Part shown: in pieces, positions 23,786-32,690 of the stretch
Layout: every line of letters starts with the position of its first letter
Position numbering within the stretch: position 1 is the first letter of the stretch
Assembly (NCBI GenBank): GCA_029204225.1
Contig: CM055108.1
Location: 15,898,722 to 15,962,721 of the forward strand
DNA: 64,000 nucleotides
Reading direction: 5' to 3'
Source: Diphasiastrum complanatum
Lineage: Eukaryota > Streptophyta > Lycopodiopsida > Lycopodiales > Lycopodiaceae
Program-made: the position numbers and the translations under genes
The notes under the pieces: model-generated
Told to the model about the DNA's origin: nothing
What the model saw: only the letters and a program-made list of their open reading frames with translations
Databases searched by the model: none

Positions 23786-24900
23786 TCAACTATCTATGAT
23801 CTCTAAATCCATTTCTCCAGTTGGAAGTAGCTTGGGTGGAGAACACTCGGCCACTGCAACTGGATATGAATTTTCGATCACAAGCTTTATGGTCTCCTGC
23901 CTGAAGTGCATTATCTCCATTGGGGAGACCTTCGGGCATTTAAACTGAAAAAAAAAACATAAACACAGTTAAATGTAAATAATCAAAGATCAGTTAATAG
24001 GAGTTTGTATATGAAAAAAACAAAAACACAATTAAAAGTAATTAATTGAATATTACCTCTTCCAGATTTGGAAGTCCATCTTGTAATGCAAGCCAGTTAA
24101 AAAAGTGTTTGGCATTGCATACGGTATACCAACCACAACTGACAGAATCAACCTGCTGGGAGGACTGCAGAATCAAAATTTGAACATTATGAGATATCGG
24201 ATCAACATGCAGGATGTAAGAATAAAATCTACAATGGAAACAAGTGCGCGTCGAACCGATATCAAAAAAATTTGATTGAATATCGGATCAGTGCGCACGT
24301 TGGAAAAATAAACCAATCAATAACTACAAGGGCGCGTCGAACTGATATTGAAAAATTTATACCTTTGCATCAACCATTTTCAGCTTCGAGTATGCTTTTG
24401 CATTTGGTACTGGAAAGAGTTCCAGTATTTTCTATATATGGGTCCTGGCAATTTTGTGTGTATTTGTAATAGAGTTTATCTTCAAACAAACTGGATTACA
24501 CACACCCTCATCATTGACGTACAGGGACAACGCATATAAGCTCCAATGATCACTGAAATCTGGAAACAAGAAATTTATGAGAATCGATGTGAAATCAAAA
24601 TTCATATGAAAAATTCAATAAAATAAAATTTGAAAAATAGACACTTACTTTGGTATCTATGGCAGTCTGACGTATTGCAGCATATCATCGTGCAAACTTT
24701 TGAAATCAGGGAAATCAAATGCTGCCATGAATTGAAGGGAAAACAATACAACATCTATAAACAATGGGGCCTGGAAGAACTCCATCCAGTACTGGATTGC
24801 CCCACCTCCTACATTGTCCCCTAGCATTTTATCCCTACTTTCTAATTCACCGGTATCTAAACTAGAAAGGGGGAGACCAGCATTGGTCTTCGGCATCCTA
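23786..24900 (-). pseudogene. Ulp1/SENP-like cysteine protease (C48 family), spliced and decayed
   Basis: Minus-strand exons: about 24900-24649, 24559-24363, 24164-24057 and 23944-23786 (stop TGA). The last three join in phase with proper donors and acceptors. Exon 2 holds the His box as DHWSLYALSLYVNDEG, then LKINSITNTHKIA, where C48 enzymes usually have a catalytic Asp (DS); here it reads NS. Exon 3 holds SSQQVDSVSCGWYTVCNA, the Gln oxyanion residue and nucleophile Cys in the usual Q...CG arrangement. Exon 1 has LGDNVGGGAIQYWMEFF but needs a frameshift before its donor, and exon 2 has one in-frame TAG (THI*KI). Ulp1-type proteases cleave SUMO-like tags and are carried by several plant DNA transposons (family knowledge). 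It lies 129 bases downstream of the H3-like reading region on the same strand. Confidence 0.72.
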
Positions 24901-27182
24901 AAACTGTGCAGGGGGTGATGGAAGTAACACTAATAAACCATATGAAGAATTGTCATTCAAGATTGATTCTACCTTTACACTAACAAAATCATCTAAATCG
25001 CTTCCAACAACAAAAGGGGAACTAATATTTACGGGTTTAGGAGGAGGAGGAGATTTAGGAGGGGAGATTGGTTAGGAGAGGAAGATTTAGCAGGAGAAGT
25101 TAAAAATGGAGTGGAAGGAGAAGAAGGAGACTTAGGAGGAGAATGCCTAGAAGAAAGGAGATGGCTTGGAAAAATCCTCGCTTTAGATGGGGGGTCAAGA
25201 TACCTCCTCTTCTTTGAAACATTCTCGTTCTGTATACGAATAACAAGCCGGGTTGGTTGAGATTGCTTTTGTTTTCTCCTCTCTGAATCTTGTTTTGGAG
25301 GAGAGGAGGGAGCAAGTCTAAAGTATTCAACAAACTTGTCATATGTGTCCTGAAGCATGAACACAATGTTGAAATCCTTGGGCATAATGGTCACCCTCTT
25401 GGCATGGACAACTGCACCAACAGTATCAGAAAAAAAATTTCACCTGGAAATCCTCATATGTTGTGTGCAGCGCCTCAATTGCCATTACCGTCCATCTCAC
25501 ATCTGCAGATAGACTTCTTGTCACCTGCTTGATTATGTGAGATTTTGAAATCAGAAGATTATTTGTCTTCTGAAACTTCCAAATATCCTTGAGCCAGGGT
25601 GGGTCTCTTCTTCTGCCCCTTGGCCTAGGAGGAGGTGGTGGTGGGCGAAGTGGTGGTTGTGGATTTCCCTGACCCGCACCTGAAATTGGTATTCCACCTG
25701 AATGCCCTCATGCTATTTGCTTGATCCGTGCCATTACTGTGTAGTAGCAGATCAGCGCGCGATAATATTGATTTTAGGATCAGACCTCAGGTTGGGCACG
25801 TCGAAGTGATACCTGAGCTAAACAATTCCGTTAGCTTGTAGCGGATGGGTGCGAGCGAGTATGAACGGATTGAAGGACGTCATTTTCGAGCGCGCTGAAT
25901 CGATATCGCATGGGTACAAATAACTATAAGCAAAAAAATTTCAACGTCGTCGATCTATATATATAGAGAAAATCAGAAATGATTGCAAACATGGTGGCTC
26001 GTATTACGATGATGATTACTCAGAGGCTTGTCAATCAAATTAGTCTAAATATCCATCAGTCATCAAAATGATTAGTCCATATCGAATTAACCAGAACTAA
26101 TTTCAAACAAAGTATGGTCACATCTACAATTAATCACACTTCTATCATTTAATGTTGAAATTGACAGCGTTAAGCTTTAAATATAAGACCTTTTTTATAT
26201 CCAATAGTTATAATTCTGGAAAATTCCAAAGGCTAGATTTTCACCCGATAGCTAATCAACGCGCATATAAAGCATTTGACAACCATAGTATGTATTCTCG
26301 CGTGCTCATCCGATATTGGATGCAATATGAATGATCAGAGTTTGATTCGATAGATTCTGCATAACTTTGGCCAGTATGAAGAGTCTTCCAAATCAAGGTT
26401 TAATCATGCATATAGGGTCCAATAGTTTCAAAAATTTCGAAAATATTTTGGTCTTGGCATAGCGATTCGACGCACGCAGTCCAAATGTAGCAAATACATC
26501 GTCTGTCAGGCGCGCTGATCCGATATGCCATACGCAGAAAAATCGTACTAGAACGCATAATGAAAGACTTATGAAAATGTTCTGAATGAACATTATCTCA
26601 AAAGGATTTACGATGCTTAAATAGGACGAAAGATTGTAATAATTCTCCTCGTTCACATTTTTCAATGATATCCATTAATCAATTGTTTAAAAAAATCTTA
26701 ATGATTATTCTAGGAGGCTAGTGATTGTCTATTTAATGTATTCCGGCACAGGGCTAATGATGATTCGTTGAATCTAGTACTAGACTACTTAATGTATTTC
26801 GACGTAGGTACAAATTAGTCTCATTCTGATTGGTGGATAAATATAGGTTGTAAATCACTATTCGTTATTTGACAGATGTATGGCTATGATCAACAAGAAT
26901 TGGCTTTAAATATGTGCACCACTTTCTATATTTCGATTCCGTAATCTCTTATTCTAAACTCTCTAGCCTTCTTGTTTTTTTTCATTCTCCCGATATTGAA
27001 TCGACGCGTGCCATCCCTTGTTGTGCGTGCTCATATTCATTCAGGCGCGCTGAATCGATATCAGCCAATTCCGACTAGTGCTTTTCGAAAAATATCATTT
27101 TCGGCCTTACCATATTGGATCAGCGTGCGCACTTTGCTTTATTCCTCTATTGATATTTATCTGACGCATTGAACCGATATCG
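24192..27182. repeat. Cluster of about 15 half-palindromes, consensus near GCGCGCTGATCCGATATC
   Basis: Forward copies at about 24244-24263, 24330-24349, 25793-25812, 25888-25907, 26298-26317, 26508-26526, 27041-27062 and 27162-27182. Inverted copies at about 24192-24210, 24280-24298, 25748-25760, 26246-26266, 26459-26477, 26991-27011 and 27112-27132. Examples: GTGCGCGTCGAACCGATATC, GAGCGCGCTGAATCGATATC, GGCGCGCTGATCCGATAT and the inverted ATATCGGATCAGTGCGCAC. Two facing half-sites would form a 30-bp palindrome centred on GATATC. The pair at 24244-24298 is facing with a 16-base spacer. They are GC-rich islands in AT-rich DNA, lie only in non-coding parts of the cluster, and are densest before the 27191 gene. 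Confidence 0.85.
25029..25734 (-). pseudogene. Histone H3-like protein with proline/serine-rich extension
   Basis: From the ATG at 25734 (minus) the translation starts MARIKQIA*GHSGG, matching the start of histone H3 (ARTKQTA...TGG) with a TGA at 25710-25708 where H3 has Arg8. A proline-rich linker (PPPPPPRPRGRRRDPPW) leads into LKDIWKFQKTNNLLI (alpha-N), QVTRSLSADVRWTVMAIEAL (loop 1/alpha 2) and VVHAKRVTIMPKDF (the very conserved H3 loop 2/alpha 3). A run of eight T (minus sense, 25430-25437) puts the two halves one base out of frame. A roughly 75-residue tail follows with RRKQKQSQPTR, KKRRYLDPPSK and SPPKSPSSPS, ending at TAA 25029. Alpha 2 is about three residues off the canonical spacing. 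It is far more diverged than any plant replication H3; the long N-tail/linker loosely recalls CenH3. Not intact as read, unless the T run is an assembly error and the TGA is recoded. Confidence 0.8.
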
Positions 27183-27190
27183 GATTCAAT
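25735..27190. promoter_or_regulatory. Gene-free intergenic region between divergent H3-like and 27191 genes
   Basis: The H3-like gene starts leftward at 25734 and the next gene rightward at 27191. The 1.45 kb between carries no ORF I believe but eleven of the half-palindromes, the first ending 14 bases upstream of the H3-like start region and the last overlapping the sequence just before the 27191 ATG. A diverged direct repeat (ctagt....cta.ttaatgtatt.cg) occurs at about 26718 and 26786. A bidirectional control region is the simplest reading; this is inference. Confidence 0.5.
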
Positions 27191-27991
27191 ATGGCTAGTT
27201 CCTCCATGGCCTCAAATGACAAACCTATGGATTTTTTTAATACCAATGACATTCCATCTGACAAATTAGAGTATTTTGCTAGTATTTTTTTTGTTCCCTT
27301 CGATATCGATAAGCTAGTTTATGAGAATCGTTATAATTTAATTTCTTATCTTGATAATTTTTCTCAGATTATTAGTACTCCTGTCATGGATATAGATTAT
27401 TTTTGTTTCGTTCATTTTCAGGACCTTGTACATTCCCAACCATCCTCTAAGCATAAACACAATAGAACGTACTCTAACCTGCATGACCATTTCAAAAGAA
27501 ATATACACTGTGATATCCACAAAAGAATATGTCACCTTCTAATCAAAGGAATGGCTTTTGTGTTCTACATATCTGCTGAAATTTCAGATGATGAGTTTGT
27601 TGAATCTTCAACTGTTCCATTGATCGAAGCATCTGCACCTGCTCCAGTTGATGTAAATGATGCAAATACTGATATAGGGGTTGAAGTTGAAGCTTCTATG
27701 GCTTCAGATTATCAAAAAACTCTCCCTCGTTCTATAATCCTCTTTGATTCTCTTCCATCTACATCTTTTGTTAATCAATTAACTCTACTCGATGTTCTTT
27801 TTTATTTTATAAATAATGAATGCTATATTTCATTTAATGATATAGAAGATGTATTGAAAATGAGAGAGGATGAAATCCTCTCAATTTTTGTTCAAAATTT
27901 ATCAGAACTTTCTGACATTGTTGATTACTCATATGATGACCTTGAAAGTGAGATAGATTATGATAAAGATGGCACATTAGAGGAGTTCTAA
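27191..27991 (+). CDS. Intact 266-residue protein of unknown family
   Basis: A single open frame from ATG 27191 to TAA 27991, preceded directly by a half-palindrome copy. The N-terminus is Met/Ser/Asp-rich (MASSSMASNDKPMDFFN). A central His/Lys-rich stretch (SSKHKHNRTYSNLHDHFKR, HCDIHKRICHLL) could bind metal or nucleic acid. The second half is strongly acidic (YDDLESEIDYDKDGTLEEF). No signal peptide or membrane segment is convincing. The length and absence of stops in such AT-rich DNA argue for a real gene. I do not recognise it. Its last codons lie in a sequence block that recurs, inverted, at 45740-45890, so the C-terminus may come from a dispersed repeat. Confidence 0.6.
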   Translation: MASSSMASNDKPMDFFNTNDIPSDKLEYFASIFFVPFDIDKLVYENRYNLISYLDNFSQIISTPVMDIDYFCFVHFQDLVHSQPSSKHKHNRTYSNLHDHFKRNIHCDIHKRICHLLIKGMAFVFYISAEISDDEFVESSTVPLIEASAPAPVDVNDANTDIGVEVEASMASDYQKTLPRSIILFDSLPSTSFVNQLTLLDVLFYFINNECYISFNDIEDVLKMREDEILSIFVQNLSELSDIVDYSYDDLESEIDYDKDGTLEEF

Positions 27992-28110
27992 ATCCAAAAA
28001 AGACCCTTTGTAAAGATTCTTTTTATATTTTTTCTCAAATTTTTCTTACACATGGACCAATCAAAACACTCAAATTTGAAATCTACGTAACGTAACTTTT
28101 TGAGTCCACA
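27967..28110 (+). repeat. Dispersed repeat block, + copy
   Basis: cattagaggagttct...gaccctttgtaaagattct...ccaatcaaaac...aaatctacgtaac matches the reverse complement of 45740-45890 along about 140 bases. A shorter related block, also inverted, is at about 32150-32210. Confidence 0.8.
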
Positions 28111-28128
28111 TTTTGATTCTATACTAAA

Positions 28129-28256
28129 AATGGCATAACTTTTTAGTGGGTCCGAATTTAGCGAAGTTTGGTGTATTGGAAAGCGCTCGGCAAGGGCTTT
28201 CCAATGATATGTTACATGACATACTTTTGAGCTATGATTAAAAAGTTATGGCGAAT
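28129..28256. repeat. Foldback with nested inverted repeats
   Basis: atggcataacttttta near the left end pairs with taaaaagttatggc near the right end. Inside, ttggaaagcgct pairs with gggctttccaat. The span is compact and non-coding; it could be a MITE-like hairpin between two genes. Confidence 0.6.
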
Positions 28257-28289
28257 CAAAAGTATTAGTGTTATAATATTTTAATAATA

Positions 28290-29116
28290 AAGAAGGCATC
28301 TTGCACGAATTCTTAAAGGGCCTTTTTGAAACTCAAAACTCCTCTGATGATTGGAAATCTGACAATGAGGCCTTAAAGGCCATGATTGAAAAATCAAAAG
28401 CCTATGAAAAGACTTTGCCTACAGAGGAGGAATTTTTGGAATTTCAAAAAAGATATTTCCCTAGGGCGAGATATATCCCCTCCAGAAATGTAGAGGCCAT
28501 TCGAGGACATGACATCAGCAGAGCAAACGTCATTGATTATGATCTGGTAAGTAGATATTATATTGGTATTGATATTGTTCAGTTTTCTTATTTTTTTTTG
28601 TATTGATATTGTTTAGTTTTCTTATTGAGTTTGCAGTGTTATGTATCATTCTAAATTTATTTTCTTTTCTCGTTTACAGGATGCTATTGAAATATATGCC
28701 TTTGGTATGAGACATGGAGGCGTCCGAGGTGTCTCAGCCGAGAGAAAAGATGTTTCTCTATTTCATTATTTGAAAACTTTCAAAATAATGAGATTTGTAT
28801 ATATCATTCGTCTTATAATCCATATGCAACCACTGTCATTATGGCCATCAAATCATTATCAGTTTGTATAGGAGGCCATAAGTACGCAAGAGGAACATAT
28901 AAAATAATTTCTGTGAAGAGAGATTTGACTATTAAGATGTTGGGTTATACTCCCAATGAGACTACCAAAAGATCATCTGCAATGGCCCTTTATTCGGATT
29001 ACATTGATATGAGCAAGAGGAAAAATTTAGAATTTTTGGATCCATATGAAAGGAGATTATTCCTTCATGACAATACCATCCGTCTGAATCTTGAAGAGGA
29101 TGATGATGATAATTAA
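28290..29116 (+). pseudogene. Spliced gene of unknown family, third + gene of the cluster
   Basis: Exon 1 (about 28290-28546) reads LHEFLKGLFETQNSSDDW, EEEFLEFQKRYFPRARYIP and NVEAIRGHDISRANVIDYDL, then a GTAAGT donor. Exon 2 starts at 28680 after TTTACAG in the same phase with DAIEIYAFGMRHGGVRGVSA. Between about 28760 and 28800 the frame must shift to continue NPYATTVIMAIKSLSVCIGG and TYKIISVKRDL, ending in an acidic EEDDDDN tail at TAA 29116. The start is not clear (no ATG; 28301 is TTG), so a 5' exon may be missing or the unit may once have continued from 27191-27991: DKDGTLEEF there resembles NKEGILHEF here. Family unknown. Confidence 0.5.
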
Positions 29117-29129
29117 ATAATTTTCTATA

Positions 29130-31810
29130 ATAGATTTTTGATATATTACAAAGATCTCTCTTTTGTAATGAATTTGAATGCTTTTGAAATATTGTAATAC
29201 TTGGCGAGTTTTTAGCTTGATATCTAAATTGTGCTCTTCTGTAAAACCACTGAAAAAGTTGAACTAAATATTTATTTCTTGAATTGTGTCCTCCATGATT
29301 TGTTGCTCTATGAAATGCTCCCCTTGCATGCCAATGAGATTTTTCCATGCCTTGTGATGACCAGATATTTAAGCTCTCATATTCTTTTGCAAAATAAGTT
29401 GCGTGATGAAGAAGGATGTGCTGCAAACAATAGTTTTGATTAGTTACATCAGTAGAAAAAAATATAAGCCTGAATGAGAAAAGTACCAGATAATGATATA
29501 GATAGCACCATGTAATGAGTAACATTGTCTTTTCCCCAACAATCATGTACAGATTTTACAAATGTGGTGCAATGATTTTGCAAAGTCCTCATATCTTCTG
29601 ATGATAGGTTTTCTTTCCTGATAACACCTATGAGTTTGTCTAAGTTGGTCCACACTTGTCTCTTTTCCACTCGATTACTTCCTTCCAATGTTCGTGTGGC
29701 TTGAACAATTTCTCTCCGAATTTCGTATTTGACGCTTAATTCTTTGCGTGTGATTGGATAAAAATCTTCTTGCTTTAGCACCTCCAATTGATGGCTTATT
29801 AGGAACGTTTCTTTTTTTCCCTGAGAGTCTGTCACTTTTTTCAATTGTGACGTTCCCTTTATGTAGTCCTGCATTTGACAGAACTATTTCCAACCTCCTA
29901 ATTGCTGCTTTAGCCACTGACTCAGGTTTATGATTCCATGCTAGTAGAATATGCAAGTAAATTAGTTTTTCAATACGAACCTCAACATGCAATGTGCATA
30001 TGTGAACATATTTTAATGGAATTGGCAGAACACTTTTCATATTTAAATCTTCAACTTCTCATGTTGGGCCAGTGTTTGTTGATCGTTCCAAATTCATATT
30101 GTAGCAATCCTTCATGCAATAAAGAAATGGATGCTTTGATGTTGCCCCATGAGAGACATTATACATACATTTTAATGTTTTCAAATCCCCTGCAAGGTGC
30201 CATTGAATTTGAAAACGTCCATGGTTTTCGACTGTAAATTTCTCACCCTCCAAATGTCTCTTTATAATCTCACCATAGTTTGTTCTTGAAAATATCCATG
30301 ATAGTATTTTATGGTCCTCTTTCAAGACCTGTGGAGAAACAAGTAATGCATCACATGTCAATAAAAACTAGCATGGTATGGATTGTTAATATAGATATTC
30401 TAAATGAAAATTGAAATGTATACCTGGAATGCCGCCAACCACCATATGTGATTTTCCGATTGGACACTAAACGTTCGATCATATGTATGTGAAATTTTGT
30501 TCATCAAAGTGACACTCACACGTTCCAACTTCTGACCTTTGATGATTTCATATTCATCCAATTTTATTACAATAATGATCTTTCCATTTAGTTGATGTTC
30601 GTCTAGTTTATAGAATCGAATAATGTATTTTAGAACATTTTCAATATCAAGGAAAATATTATTGCAATCGTTGTAATTGAGCTCACCATATTCTGATTTG
30701 TATAATCCAGTTATATGAAGTGGTTGGCCAACTACTTTGAACATTTCGTCATTATAAAAATTTCTAGCTAATCTTATCCGATATGGACACGGAAGATTAA
30801 TTTTCTTCACCATCACTTGGGAAAAAACTTTTTTAACTATTCTAAAAAAAAGTAGAATAAGCATTTCTGCTGATTCCAGATACATCACATGCACCTTGTA
30901 TCACATTCGCATCCAAGTATGATTGAAACTTAATCAAAACAGTCTCTACAATTTCATTTTTCATTTTTTCAGACCGAACATTTTTTATCATTTCGTTTGT
31001 TGACTATCTTGGTAAAACATGACTTAAAGATGATCCAATGCATGAACGATCTGTTAAATAGTTCTTTGCCACCAAACATGATCTGCAACAAACATATAAA
31101 ACTCAAATTATGTTTAATAAATAAATAATCCATGTTATCAAGTGCAAATCAAACTTAAAGGACATATACAAATCAAATAAACAGTTTAGATGACAACATA
31201 CTTGAATGCTCGGATTCTTTTTTTCTAATTGCCGCTATGTGTAGATAGGTCATCAATATTCTTCATCGGTACTCTCTTTCTTTTCCTCTTCATCATTGCC
31301 TTATTGATAACTTCTAGATCAACAGCAGATTCTAAACTCTCGGATCGCAACTTTTCCATGGATTCTAACATTTCTTGGTTTGATCCTCAAAGAGTAGTGA
31401 CAGTAGCATTCAACTCTGACATAGCATTCTTGAGTGCATTGTTTTCAGCACTAGTGTGTTGCACATAATGAGGCAATTGTTGATTCAGACAAGATATGCT
31501 ATGCATTCCAATATCTCGCAACCTTTGACAATATCCAAGTAATCCGCTATTTCCTTCACATACATATCTGAGAAGATGAGTTACGAGCTTAAAATCTGGA
31601 CACAAATTGGTAGCCGGATCATTAGGATAAATTGACCATCCACCCACAAATCTATATTCATATGATTATTCATTCTCAATTCTCTAACTATTGCTGCAGC
31701 ATTCTCTACAACTATCGCATTTTTCTTAATAATTGGAGTGCATTCCATCAGAAGAACAACATGCAAATGGAACATTGCCATTGTTAAAGCTACAATCATG
31801 TAAATGAATC
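29130..31810 (-). pseudogene. Transposase-like gene, spliced, with D...D...E-type positions
   Basis: Read leftward. A Cys-rich start is followed by a coiled-coil-like segment (ENNALKNAMSELNATVTTL... MLESMEKLRSESLES; 31380-31650) ending in KAMMKRKRKRVP. At 30900-30400 comes LNGKIIIVIKLDEYEIIKG; at about 30200-30300 WHLAGDLKTLKCMYNVSHG...HPFLYC; at about 29980-30030 PLKYVHICTLHVEVRIEKL; at 29509-29874 the helical WTNLDKLIGVIRKENL to KDNVTHYM; then, after an 88-base intron (29421-29508, GTGCTA donor, TTTGCAG acceptor), HILLHHATYFAKEYESL, WSSQGMEKSHWHARGAF and ATNHGGHN. The pattern recalls a multicopy family of uncharacterised ORFs in protists, cnidarians and some plants (my recollection, not checked). 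Asp in IKLD, Asp in AGDLK and Glu in QGMEKSH could be an RNase H-fold triad. Several frameshifts and stops interrupt it. It converges on the + gene ending at 29116. Confidence 0.55.
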
Positions 31811-32690
31811 TACCTACAGTAAATCAATATGAATAGATCTAGCATTCCTTACTTTGGTAATGTTTATGTTGCATTGAAAAATCATCCCACCTCATATTTC
31901 ACTATAGCATACAATGATTTCAAAAGTTTTGCCTCTCCCACTTCAGTTTTTGCATTGAGCACACCAAGATATTCAGTCTTAAAGCTCTAGTCCCGAATTT
32001 GGGAATGAGCATGAAGAGAAGTTATTACATCTCATGCTAAACTAGCTATTGTCTGAAGTTAACCATACTAGTTAAACGTCGGGCAAGGCCGGAAACTCAA
32101 AATACGGCGACCAGAAGGTACCAGTTTGCATTCTCTCTCTATATAACCTCTCTCTAAAGTGAAATTTCTTAAAGGGCCCATTTTGAGCCCATATTTCCCC
32201 TAATGAGTTACTCACAACTATTAGACATCTAAAAACCAAGATGTTTGGGGGTTGTAGACTGCACTTGCTACAAATTTATCTTTTTCAATAAAAATATCTA
32301 TTGTTTGTCATATAGAGATGAGTGTAGTAAATCATTGGAGAGTGGAAAGACAAACCTTGTGAATGAAATCAAGAATGATTGTAGACTCCTTCATCAGCTA
32401 TATCTCTAGAGGCTTGGAAACTCTCTATTAACTGTGAAGGCACGGTTTGGTTGATAAAACATGTCTGGGATCACCAGTCTAGAATCAAGTTTGAGACATG
32501 TGCAACCATCCTCATTGCAACATGATACTGAAAATGTTGCACCCTGTTAAGTTATTCCCTCACCTATGTTGATTCCACGGTGAGGAAAAAGCCTAACACA
32601 CACTAAGGAATCAAATTTTCCAAAGTTGCCAAAGAAGTGATGAGAGCTCCTCCAATTATGTCTTGAGAGTAAAGGACCTTCATAGAGAGC
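31811..32690. other. Right flank of the cluster; conserved inverted block near 32150-32210
   Basis: No gene seen. At 32167-32206 ttcttaaagggcccattttg...cccctaatgag resembles, on the opposite strand, the block at 27967-28010 (cattagaggag...gaccctttg) and, on the same strand, 45850-45890. It may be an element end. Confidence 0.45.

Noticed and set aside
25029-25734. The H3-like region as an ordinary host histone H3 gene
   Set aside because: Divergence, added proline-rich linker and long tail, a TGA and a frameshift, and the neighbours are wrong for a host H3 gene.
29938-30237. 99-codon + ORF at 29.9 kb
   Set aside because: It is opposite the transposase-like coding text, which has the recognisable boxes.
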